Below, one piece after another: positions 1 through 5,099 of a stretch of 5,099 bases of DNA. The stretch comes from Rhodobiaceae bacterium (GTDB lineage: Bacteria > Pseudomonadota > Alphaproteobacteria > RS24), in assembly GCA_002689195.1 (NCBI GenBank), contig NZFC01000034.1, positions 1 through 5,099 of the forward strand, read 5' to 3'. A program made the position numbers and the translations under genes. A model generated the notes under the pieces. That model was not told the origin of the DNA. It ran no database searches and saw only the letters and a program-made list of their open reading frames with translations. Numbering within the stretch: the stretch's first letter is position 1; each line of letters opens with the position of its first letter.

Positions 1-1810
1 TGCCGGACAGGTTTTGTGGCATGCTACTAGGGCTGCCGCGCGCCTGCCGCAAATATTGCGAGGTCTGCCGAGCGGGGTGGCCGATTGGCGCGCGCGTCTG
101 CTGGGCGGGCTGATGCCGCGCCTCAGAGCTGCACCCGCTGAAGACCTTGCGGACGCCAACGAAGAGCCTGCTTATGAGCCTGCCAACATTGCCGACGCCG
201 CACCGGATGACGCCGATATCGGCGCTGTCACAAGCGTTCAGGTCGATGACAAAAAGACGGCGCCGCGCCGTGGGCGCCGCGTCACCCGCGAAGCCCAGAC
301 CAGCCTCAATCTGGACGCCTCGACACCGTTTGAATTGCCGCCCTTGCGCCTGTTGACCGAGCATCGCCCGCCACGTCAGTCGCGCGACCTCAGCAAGGAT
401 GCGCTGGAAGCCAATGCGCGCCTGCTGGAAACCGTATTGGGAGATTTCGGCATTCGCGGCAAAATCGGTCGCGTGCGCCCGGGGCCCGTCGTCACCTTAT
501 ATGAGTTGGAGCCCGCCGCAGGCGTGCGCTCGTCGCGCGTGGTTGGGCTGGCCGATGATATTGCCCGCTCGATGAGCGCGATCAGCTGCCGCGTAGCGCC
601 GGTGCCGGGAGCCAATGTCATTGGCATTGAATTGCCCAATGCGGTGCGCGAGCTGGTCAGCTTGCGCGAATTGTTGGCTAGCGCCGATTTCGAAGGCGCA
701 AAAGGCAAGCTGACACTGGCGCTCGGCAAGGATATTGGCGGCGCGCCGGTGATGGCTGATCTATCAAAAATGCCGCATTTGCTGGTCGCGGGCACCACCG
801 GTTCGGGCAAATCAGTGGGCATCAACACCATGATTTTGTCGGTTTTGTACCGCATGACGCCGGAGCAGTGCCGCCTTATTCTGGTCGACCCGAAAATGCT
901 TGAACTGTCGGTTTATGACGGTATTCCCCATCTGCTTGCGCCGGTCGTGACCGAGCCCAAAAAGGCCGTGGTTGCGTTGAAATGGGTGGTGCAGGAAATG
1001 GAAAACCGCTACCGCAAAATGGCGAAAATCGGCGTTCGGAATATTGAAGGCTTCAATGAACGCATGGGCGAAGCGCGGCGTACGGGCGAACAATTATCGC
1101 GCCGCGTGCAGACGGGCTTTGACCCCGATAGCGGCGAGGCGGTGTTTGAAGAAGAGATTATCGAACCGGAAAACCTGCCCTTTATTATTGTCGTGGTCGA
1201 CGAGATGGCCGACCTTATGATGGTGGCTGGCAAGGAAATCGAAAGCGCCGTGCAGCGTTTGGCGCAGATGGCGCGCGCGGCGGGCGTGCATCTCATCACC
1301 GCCACGCAGCGCCCGTCGGTCGATGTCATCACCGGCACCATTAAGGCAAATTTCCCAAGCCGCATTTCGTTTCAGGTGACGTCGAAAATCGACAGCCGCA
1401 CCGTGCTTGGCGAACAGGGCGGCGAACAATTGCTGGGCCAAGGCGACATGCTTTATATGGGCGGCGGCGGTCGCATTGGGCGCGTGCACGGGCCGTTTGT
1501 TTCAGACGGCGAAGTGGAAAAAGTCGTGCGGTTTTTAAAACGCCAAGCCACCCCCGATTATATCGAGCAAGTGACAGCCGAGCAGGAAGAAGAAGCCAGT
1601 GTTGGCGCGGCGGCCAGCGGCGACACGCTCTATGATCAGGCGGTTGCGATTGTCACGCGCGATGGGCGCGCGTCCACCAGCTATGTGCAGCGGCGTCTGC
1701 AAATCGGCTATAACCGCGCAGCGCGCCTGATTGAGCAGATGGAAGAAGAAGGCGTCATCAGCGCGCCAAACCATGCCGGCAAGCGCGAAGTCTTGGCTGG
1801 AAAGCATTGA
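1..1810 (+). CDS. ftsK: DNA translocase FtsK, 5'-truncated by the window edge
   Basis: FtsK is a septum-anchored, ATP-driven double-stranded DNA pump that clears and aligns chromosome termini during division. The reading frame is open to the left edge (first full codon at 2), so the true start and the N-terminal membrane domain lie upstream; the TTG at 14 is only an internal codon. Numbering from that TTG, residues about 35-105 are a hydrophilic linker, acidic and then basic (RRGRR). Residues about 127-210 are the translocase alpha domain. The RecA-like motor carries Walker A GTTGSGKS (260-267, Lys codon 809-811) and Walker [11 protein letters not shown] (391-400, Asp codon 1199-1201). It also has the family stretch [20 protein letters not shown] (431-450). 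A C-terminal winged-helix gamma domain (about 537-597) contains [20 protein letters not shown], closely resembling the DNA-reading domain of E. coli FtsK. All motor motifs are intact. SpoIIIE is the homologous alternative name, but the alphaproteobacterial context makes FtsK the right call. Confidence 0.97.
   Translation, partial: AGQVLWHATRAAARLPQILRGLPSGVADWRARLLGGLMPRLRAAPAEDLADANEEPAYEPANIADAAPDDADIGAVTSVQVDDKKTAPRRGRRVTREAQTSLNLDASTPFELPPLRLLTEHRPPRQSRDLSKDALEANARLLETVLGDFGIRGKIGRVRPGPVVTLYELEPAAGVRSSRVVGLADDIARSMSAISCRVAPVPGANVIGIELPNAVRELVSLRELLASADFEGAKGKLTLALGKDIGGAPVMADLSKMPHLLVAGTTGSGKSVGINTMILSVLYRMTPEQCRLILVDPKMLELSVYDGIPHLLAPVVTEPKKAVVALKWVVQEMENRYRKMAKIGVRNIEGFNERMGEARRTGEQLSRRVQTGFDPDSGEAVFEEEIIEPENLPFIIVVVDEMADLMMVAGKEIESAVQRLAQMARAAGVHLITATQRPSVDVITGTIKANFPSRISFQVTSKIDSRTVLGEQGGEQLLGQGDMLYMGGGGRIGRVHGPFVSDGEVEKVVRFLKRQATPDYIEQVTAEQEEEASVGAAASGDTLYDQAVAIVTRDGRASTSYVQRRLQIGYNRAARLIEQMEEEGVISAPNHAGKREVLAGKH
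1622..1804 (+). other. FtsK gamma (winged-helix) DNA-orientation domain
   Basis: This is a sub-feature of ftsK. The segment encodes about 61 residues beginning [11 protein letters not shown] and ending REVL. In known FtsK proteins this domain reads short polar sequences (KOPS in E. coli, SRS in Bacillus) that set the direction of translocation, and it touches XerD. The helix [20 protein letters not shown] is nearly the same as the E. coli version. A KOPS-like recognition sequence is therefore plausible, although none can be established from this window. Confidence 0.85.
1799..1804 (+). promoter_or_regulatory. Ribosome binding site of lolA (decides the start)
   Basis: GGAAAG lies inside the last codons of ftsK, 8 bases before the ATG at 1813. 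That spacing favours ATG 1813 over the in-frame TTG at 1807, which overlaps the ftsK stop and would leave only 2 bases after this site. Confidence 0.6.
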
Positions 1811-1812
1811 AT

Positions 1813-1920
1813 ATGAACAGCAATTTTCCCCGTTTTACCGGCTGGTTCAGCCAATTTAGCGCAATTTGGGTCTTGGCCTGCGCGCTTTTAATAATGTCGG
1901 TCGCAAGCCCTGTGCGTGCC
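1813..1920 (+). other. Predicted Sec signal peptide of LolA
   Basis: This segment encodes residues 1-36 with Arg7 near the N-terminus, a hydrophobic stretch from about Ala17 to Ser32, and a small-residue cleavage motif Val-Arg-Ala followed by Ala-Ser. There is no Cys at +1, so the product should be a soluble periplasmic protein and not a lipoprotein. The n-region is long (about 16 residues) and only weakly basic, which is slightly unusual. Confidence 0.75.
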
Positions 1921-2463
1921 GCTAGTCTTGCCGATATCAATGCGGCGCTGGCCGATATGGGGGACTTATCGGGGCAATTTGTTCAATCGAGCTCGGGTGG
2001 GGAAACCTTGCAGGGCGATTTTTTTCTCGCCCTGCCCGACCGGTTCCGTTTCGTCTACACGCAAGGCCGGGCACAAGGCGGGCAAAATGTCGTGACCTTG
2101 CGGGGTAACTGGCTGGTGGTTCAGGAATTCCAAGGCGCGGAAGCCAATCGCTATCCGGTGTCGGCCACGCCGCTGCACTTGCTGGTCGACGGGCGAAGCC
2201 TGCACATTCGGCCATCGCAATTGGAGGCGCTCACTGAAAAAGGCGGCTCGATTGAAGTCGCTTTGCGCGACCCCGAAGGCGATGTTCCGGGGCGTCTGGT
2301 TTTGATCTTTGACAGCAAGACACTGGCGCTGCAGGGCTGGCGTCTGCTTGATATACAGCAGCAGCGCAGCACGGTATGGTTGCACAATGTCACCCGACAT
2401 GCGCGCCTAGCGGAGGATAATTTTCGTATTGATGAATCCATAGCCGAGGCTGAAGACGAATGA
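1813..2463 (+). CDS. lolA: Outer-membrane lipoprotein carrier protein LolA
   Basis: LolA is a periplasmic chaperone that takes lipoproteins from the inner-membrane LolCDE complex and carries them to the outer membrane. The product is 216 residues, a normal length. A Sec signal peptide is visible: hydrophobic core about 17-32 (AIWVLACALLIMSVAS), then VRA-A with likely signal peptidase I cleavage after Ala36. The mature part has the family pattern GQFVQ (54-58), GDFFLALPDRFRF (68-80), RYPVSATPLHLL (113-124) and GRLVLIFDSKTLALQGWRL (160-178). The C-terminal part reads STVWLHNV and NFRID, as in alphaproteobacterial LolA. One oddity is Leu74 before the conserved Pro75, where E. coli LolA has the functionally important Arg43 (mature numbering). 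The start ATG 1813 is chosen for its Shine-Dalgarno spacing. The gene begins 2 bases after the ftsK stop and overlaps the next start, so it is probably cotranscribed and translationally coupled. The family call is firm, but lipoprotein release details are unknown. Confidence 0.9.
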   Translation: MNSNFPRFTGWFSQFSAIWVLACALLIMSVASPVRAASLADINAALADMGDLSGQFVQSSSGGETLQGDFFLALPDRFRFVYTQGRAQGGQNVVTLRGNWLVVQEFQGAEANRYPVSATPLHLLVDGRSLHIRPSQLEALTEKGGSIEVALRDPEGDVPGRLVLIFDSKTLALQGWRLLDIQQQRSTVWLHNVTRHARLAEDNFRIDESIAEAEDE

Positions 2464-3143
2464 CCGCCGGAAATTTTCCGCCCAATGAAGCCGATAATGA
2501 CGAATGGCACCCCGACGCCGAAAGCCTGAACGCGCTGGAGGCTGAAATCCCCACGCTCGCGGCCTTGCGAGGTTTTGCCGATGAAGCGTGTCGCCAGCCT
2601 TGGTTCACCGAACTGGGCGAACCGCTTGGCGACCCTGTCAAAGCCATGGCGCGCGCCTATCTTGACGGGCTTGGCTATCCCGACGCCGAGGCCGCGCCGA
2701 TGATGAACTGGGACGATGCGCTGGATGCCGCGCTGTCACTCGATATCAACAGCGCCGGCTGGGAGGCCGAAGAGCAGTTGCGCGCAGCCCTCGTTGATGC
2801 CGCGCTCACGCAAGTCAGCGAAGAGGGGCTTGGCGTGCTTTTGGCGCATCTGGCGGCGCAGCTTTCCGAAACCCTGCACGAACTGGCCGAGGAAGCACTT
2901 TATATGGCGGATGAATTGCCCGACCATGTCATTGATCTGGCTGTGGGTGCCGGCCAGCAGGCGGCGTATGGCGCGGCGCTGGTGCTGGCGGCCAGTGGCG
3001 CGCAGGACCCGGATGATGCGTCAGATGATGCACCGGACGATACAGCAGATATTTTATCGCATCCGCTCATGTTGAAATACCGGCTGTTCGCCGCCGGACG
3101 CTGGCCGCTGACATTAACCGGCCAAACGCTAAATATTTTCTGA
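2460..3143 (+). CDS. Acidic protein of unknown function between lolA and xth
   Basis: I do not recognise a characterised family. The ATG overlaps the lolA stop (ATGA), and GAGG at 2446-2449 lies 10 bases upstream, so translation is probably coupled to lolA. The product is 227 residues and very acidic: I count 42 Asp+Glu against 8 Lys+Arg. It has no signal peptide, so it is probably cytoplasmic. Residues 25-175 look mostly helical. A moderately hydrophobic Ala/Gly-rich stretch (about 157-180) contains Gln-Gln and is not a convincing membrane segment. A low-complexity Asp-rich linker (183-197, DDAS/DDAP/DDTA) leads to a C-terminal tail KYRLFAAGRWPL (206-217) that ends in Asn-Ile-Phe. The Trp-rich spots (QPWFTELGEPL, NWDDALDAA, GWEAEEQLRAAL) and the defined tail suggest a real, conserved protein. 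Codon use matches the neighbours. It could be a lineage-specific partner of one of the neighbouring genes, but no function can be assigned. Confidence 0.85.
   Translation: MTAGNFPPNEADNDEWHPDAESLNALEAEIPTLAALRGFADEACRQPWFTELGEPLGDPVKAMARAYLDGLGYPDAEAAPMMNWDDALDAALSLDINSAGWEAEEQLRAALVDAALTQVSEEGLGVLLAHLAAQLSETLHELAEEALYMADELPDHVIDLAVGAGQQAAYGAALVLAASGAQDPDDASDDAPDDTADILSHPLMLKYRLFAAGRWPLTLTGQTLNIF
3012..3047 (+). repeat. Three imperfect 12-base tandem units coding Asp-Asp repeats
   Basis: GATGATGCGTCA, GATGATGCACCG and GACGATACAGCA lie head to tail, in frame, encoding DDAS, DDAP and DDTA. They form an acidic low-complexity linker between the helical body and the conserved-looking tail of the unknown protein. 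Such a unit could vary in copy number between relatives by slippage. Confidence 0.6.
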
Positions 3144-3152
3144 ACCGAAACG

Positions 3153-3158
3153 AAAGGG
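3153..3158 (+). promoter_or_regulatory. Probable ribosome binding site of xth
   Basis: AAAGGG lies 11 bases before the ATG at 3170, within the 26-base gap after the preceding stop. The spacing is slightly long but acceptable. The gap is too short for an obvious separate promoter and terminator, which supports cotranscription with the genes upstream. Confidence 0.5.
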
Positions 3159-3169
3159 CCAAACCGCTC

Positions 3170-3973
3170 ATGCGTGTTATCTCGTGGAACATCAATTCGG
3201 TGCGCCTGCGCGCCCCGCTTGTGGAAAAACTTATTACCGAGACGGCGGCGGATGTAATCTGCCTGCAGGAAACCAAATGCCCCAATGACAGTTTTCCCGA
3301 AAAACTGTTTAACAAGCTTGGGTTTGCCCATATCGCAAAAAACGGCATTAAGGGATATCACGGCGTGGCGACGCTTTCGCGCCTGCCCATGGTCGATACG
3401 AATATTGTCACCTATTGCGACCGCACGGATGGACGCCACATTGAAACGGTTTTCGACACCGCCAACGGGCCCCTGCATATTCATAATTTTTATGTGCCTG
3501 CGGGCGGCGATGAGCCCGACCCAAAAATCAATGAAAAATTTGCCCATAAACTCAACTTTCTAGATGAGATGGAGGCCAATTTCCGCGCAATCCGTCGGCA
3601 GAAAAAAGCCAAGCGGCAAATTCTGGTCGGGGATTTGAACATTGCGCCGGGCGAACATGATGTGTGGTCGTCCAAGCAGTTGAAGAATGTTGTCAGCCAT
3701 ACTGCCGTCGAGATTGAGGCGCTGGCGCGCGTGCAGGCTAGCCTGGACTGGGAAGATGTGTCGCGGCGCTTCGTACCAGCTTCCGAAAAACTCTATAGCT
3801 GGTGGAGTTATCGCGCCCGCGACTGGGCGGCTTCCGACCGCGGGCGTCGGCTCGACCATATCTGGGTGACGCCCGCGCTTTTGGACGATGTGACCGGCTT
3901 TGAGATATTGCGCGATGCGCGCGGCTGGGAGCGACCATCCGACCACGCGCCGGTGGTGCTGGATGTGAGCTGA
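3170..3973 (+). CDS. xth: Exodeoxyribonuclease III / AP endonuclease (ExoIII family)
   Basis: This family uses a metal ion to cut the DNA backbone 5' of abasic sites, and often has 3'-5' exonuclease and 3'-phosphatase activity. It acts in cytoplasmic base-excision repair. The product is 267 residues, matching the family size. The catalytic set appears complete: Asn7 (SWNINSVR), Glu34 (CLQETK), Tyr108 (HNFYVPAG), Asp155 and Asn157 (GDLNIAP), Asp229 (RRLDHIW), and Asp258-His259 (SDHAPV). These correspond to Glu34, Tyr109, Asp151, Asn153, Asp229 and His259 of E. coli ExoIII, quoted from memory. GYHGVATLSR (62-71) and YSWWSYR (209-215) are also typical. ATG 3170 places WNIN at the expected extreme N-terminus, so the start is secure. 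The gene closes the ftsK–lolA–unknown–xth cluster. The sequence does not tell whether exonuclease or AP endonuclease activity dominates. Confidence 0.95.
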   Translation: MRVISWNINSVRLRAPLVEKLITETAADVICLQETKCPNDSFPEKLFNKLGFAHIAKNGIKGYHGVATLSRLPMVDTNIVTYCDRTDGRHIETVFDTANGPLHIHNFYVPAGGDEPDPKINEKFAHKLNFLDEMEANFRAIRRQKKAKRQILVGDLNIAPGEHDVWSSKQLKNVVSHTAVEIEALARVQASLDWEDVSRRFVPASEKLYSWWSYRARDWAASDRGRRLDHIWVTPALLDDVTGFEILRDARGWERPSDHAPVVLDVS

Positions 3974-4042
3974 ATGTGAGATAAGGCCAGCATTTGCGGC
4001 CATCCGCCACGCTTGCAAGTTTCAAGATGACCCACTAACGTT

Positions 4043-4054
4043 CAAACAGGTTTT
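4043..4054 (+). promoter_or_regulatory. Candidate operator-like inverted repeat upstream of the acyl-CoA dehydrogenase
   Basis: CAAAC-AG-GTTTT contains the perfect inverted repeat AAAC-N2-GTTT. It sits just after the putative -10, where a repressor could block transcription. It resembles, from memory, the short AAAC/GTTT palindromes bound by TetR-family regulators of fatty-acid degradation such as PsrA. The arms are only 4 bases, so chance is a real alternative. Confidence 0.2.
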
Positions 4055-4060
4055 GGGAGA
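4055..4060 (+). promoter_or_regulatory. Ribosome binding site of the acyl-CoA dehydrogenase gene
   Basis: GGGAGA lies 8 bases before the ATG at 4069. This is a good Shine-Dalgarno match at good spacing, and it fixes the start. Confidence 0.65.
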
Positions 4061-4068
4061 ACGAAACA

Positions 4069-5099
4069 ATGTTGGACACATATTCACCTTCATGGATGAC
4101 GGAAGATTTGGAAATTTTCAAAGACGCCGTGAACAAATTTTATACCCGCGAATTTGCGCCCCATAGCGATCGCTGGACCAAGCAGGGCAGTGTCGACCGC
4201 GACGCTTGGTATAAGGCTGGCGAAGCGGGGATTTTATGCGCCTCGATACCGGAAGAATATGGCGGCGGCGGCGGCACTTACGCCCATGAAGCCATTTTGA
4301 CGGAAGAAATGGAGCGCTGCGGGGTTGCGGGCTTTGGCAATACTGTGCATTCGCTCATCTGCGCGCATTATTTCAACGCCTATGGCACGGAAGAACAAAA
4401 ACGCAAATGGCTGCCCAAAATGGCGAGCGGCGAGTTTGTCTGCGCGATTGCGATGACCGAGCCCGGCACCGGCTCCGACCTGCAATCGGTCAAGACGCGC
4501 GCCACCAAGCAGGGCAACCAATATGTCATTAACGGCTCCAAGACATTTATTTCCAATGGTCAGCAGGCGGATCTGATTATTGTCGTTGCCAAGACCGACC
4601 CCGAGCAGGGCGCGAAGGGCATTTCGCTGATGATTGTGGAAACTGCCGAGGCGGACGGGTTCCGGCGCGGACGCAATCTCGACAAAATGGGCCAGCACGC
4701 AGCCGACACATCCGAGTTGTTTTTCGACGATGTGAAAGTGCCGACCAGCAATTTGCTCGGCGGCGAAGAAGGCCAAGGCTTTTACCAGCTCATGCAACAA
4801 TTACCGGCAGAGCGGCTGATTATCGCCAATCAGGGCGTTGGCGCGATCGAGCGCGCCATTCAGCTGACGGTTGATTATACGCGCGAGCGCAAAACCTTCG
4901 GCAATGCGGTGTTCGATTATCAAAACACCCAGTACAAGCTGGCCGAGTGCAAGGCAACATGGATGGCGGCGCGCGCCATGGTCGACCAGCTGGCCGAACA
5001 GCTTATGCGCGGCGAGCTTGATGCCAATTCAGCCGCCGCCGCGAAGTTTTGGGTGAGCGAGCGTCAATGCGAGATTATCGACACCTGCCTGCAGTTCTT
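4069..5099 (+). CDS. Acyl-CoA dehydrogenase, long-chain type, 3'-truncated by the window edge
   Basis: This is an FAD enzyme that oxidises acyl-CoA to trans-2-enoyl-CoA, passing electrons to electron-transfer flavoprotein, normally in beta-oxidation. The frame is open from ATG 4069 to the right edge: 343 codons visible, of roughly 380-390 usual. An N-terminal helical domain (about 10-120) holds PEEYGG. The middle beta domain opens with the family signature AMTEPGTGSDLQS (128-140), followed by NGSKTFISNG and the strand ADLIIVVAKT. The C-terminal helical domain begins near 235 with QLPAERLIIANQ, then YTRERKTFG. Glu248 in PAERL aligns with the catalytic base of long-chain and isovaleryl-CoA dehydrogenases, so the key residue is inside the window. 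The overall wording is closest, from memory, to mammalian long-chain acyl-CoA dehydrogenase (ISLMIVE, LFFDDVKVP). Chain length cannot be fixed from sequence; branched or other acyl-CoAs remain possible. It has its own Shine-Dalgarno after a 95-base gap and is probably a separate unit from xth. Confidence 0.93.
   Translation, partial: MLDTYSPSWMTEDLEIFKDAVNKFYTREFAPHSDRWTKQGSVDRDAWYKAGEAGILCASIPEEYGGGGGTYAHEAILTEEMERCGVAGFGNTVHSLICAHYFNAYGTEEQKRKWLPKMASGEFVCAIAMTEPGTGSDLQSVKTRATKQGNQYVINGSKTFISNGQQADLIIVVAKTDPEQGAKGISLMIVETAEADGFRRGRNLDKMGQHAADTSELFFDDVKVPTSNLLGGEEGQGFYQLMQQLPAERLIIANQGVGAIERAIQLTVDYTRERKTFGNAVFDYQNTQYKLAECKATWMAARAMVDQLAEQLMRGELDANSAAAAKFWVSERQCEIIDTCLQF
4261..4275 (+). repeat. 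(GGC)5 triplet run coding five glycines
   Basis: Five consecutive GGC codons encode Gly65-Gly69 directly after PEEY in the acyl-CoA dehydrogenase. The family normally has a Gly-rich loop here (PEEYGG-x-G), so this is a slight expansion of a natural motif and not a foreign element. Confidence 0.6.

Larger units (their letters stand above)
3974..4068 (+). promoter_or_regulatory. Intergenic region with weak putative promoter for the acyl-CoA dehydrogenase
   Basis: This 95-base gap separates xth from the next gene. The best sigma-70-like pair I see is TTGCAA (4013-4018) and TAACGT (4036-4041), 17 bases apart. Both match consensus only partly (4 of 6 and 3 of 6). The TTGCAA lies within the perfect palindrome CTTGCAAG (4012-4019). 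No convincing rho-independent terminator for xth is present: the only compact hairpin, GCGG-CCAT-CCGC (3996-4007), lacks a T-run. Confidence 0.25.

Noticed and set aside
14..16. TTG as the start of an N-terminally short FtsK
   Set aside because: The frame stays open upstream to the window edge (codons for Ala-Gly-Gln-Val precede it). FtsK should have an N-terminal membrane domain, so this is an internal codon.
376..855. Minus-strand open frame of 159 codons inside ftsK
   Set aside because: It lies opposite the conserved alpha and Walker A region of ftsK and shows no protein family features.
1807..1809. TTG as an alternative start of lolA
   Set aside because: It is in frame and overlaps the ftsK stop, but the GGAAAG site sits only 2 bases before it, while ATG 1813 has ideal 8-base spacing.
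2928..2999. Transmembrane helix in the acidic unknown protein
   Set aside because: The Ala/Gly-rich stretch is only mildly hydrophobic and is interrupted by Gln-Gln and Tyr. A soluble helical core is more likely.
2900..3547. Minus-strand open frame of 215 codons across the unknown gene/xth junction
   Set aside because: It is antisense to xth, whose catalytic motifs are intact, and to the acidic gene. There is no coherent protein pattern and no supported start.
3996..4007. GCGG-CCAT-CCGC hairpin after xth as a terminator
   Set aside because: The stem is only 4 base pairs and no T-run follows, so it does not qualify as a rho-independent terminator.
4234..4800. Minus-strand open frame of 188 codons opposite the acyl-CoA dehydrogenase
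   Set aside because: It is entirely antisense to a gene with full family motifs, its product has no recognisable domain, and it reads as a complement shadow of biased codon use.

Overview
The window looks like ordinary chromosomal core sequence from an alphaproteobacterium. It is moderately GC-rich and all five genes lie on the plus strand. The inference rests on the gene order ftsK–lolA–(extra gene)–xth, which from memory is a familiar arrangement in Alphaproteobacteria. FtsK and LolA also have the wording typical of that class, for example the VQTGFDPxxGEAV insert and the LolA segment RYPxSATPLxxL. I cannot assign a family or genus.

Layout: positions 1-1810 hold the C-terminal part of the DNA translocase FtsK. 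The gene enters from the left edge, so its N-terminal membrane domain is outside the window. lolA (1813-2463), the periplasmic lipoprotein carrier, starts two bases after the ftsK stop. A strongly acidic protein of unknown function (2460-3143) starts inside the lolA stop codon (ATGA overlap). xth (3170-3973), an exonuclease III-type AP endonuclease, follows after 26 bases. These four genes are very probably one transcription unit. A 95-base gap (3974-4068) comes next, holding a weak possible promoter and a small inverted repeat. The last gene, from 4069, is a long-chain-type acyl-CoA dehydrogenase that runs off the right edge after 343 codons.

Functionally the block mixes chromosome segregation at division (FtsK), envelope lipoprotein transport (LolA) and DNA repair (Xth). 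This looks like conserved neighbourhood rather than one pathway. The acyl-CoA dehydrogenase belongs to fatty-acid or acyl-CoA beta-oxidation and is probably transcribed separately.

I see no mobile element, CRISPR array, tRNA, rRNA, phage gene or defence gene, and no evidence for an undescribed multi-gene system. The points most worth a second look are the acidic unknown protein wedged between lolA and xth, and a leucine in LolA at the position of the functionally important Arg43 of E. coli LolA.
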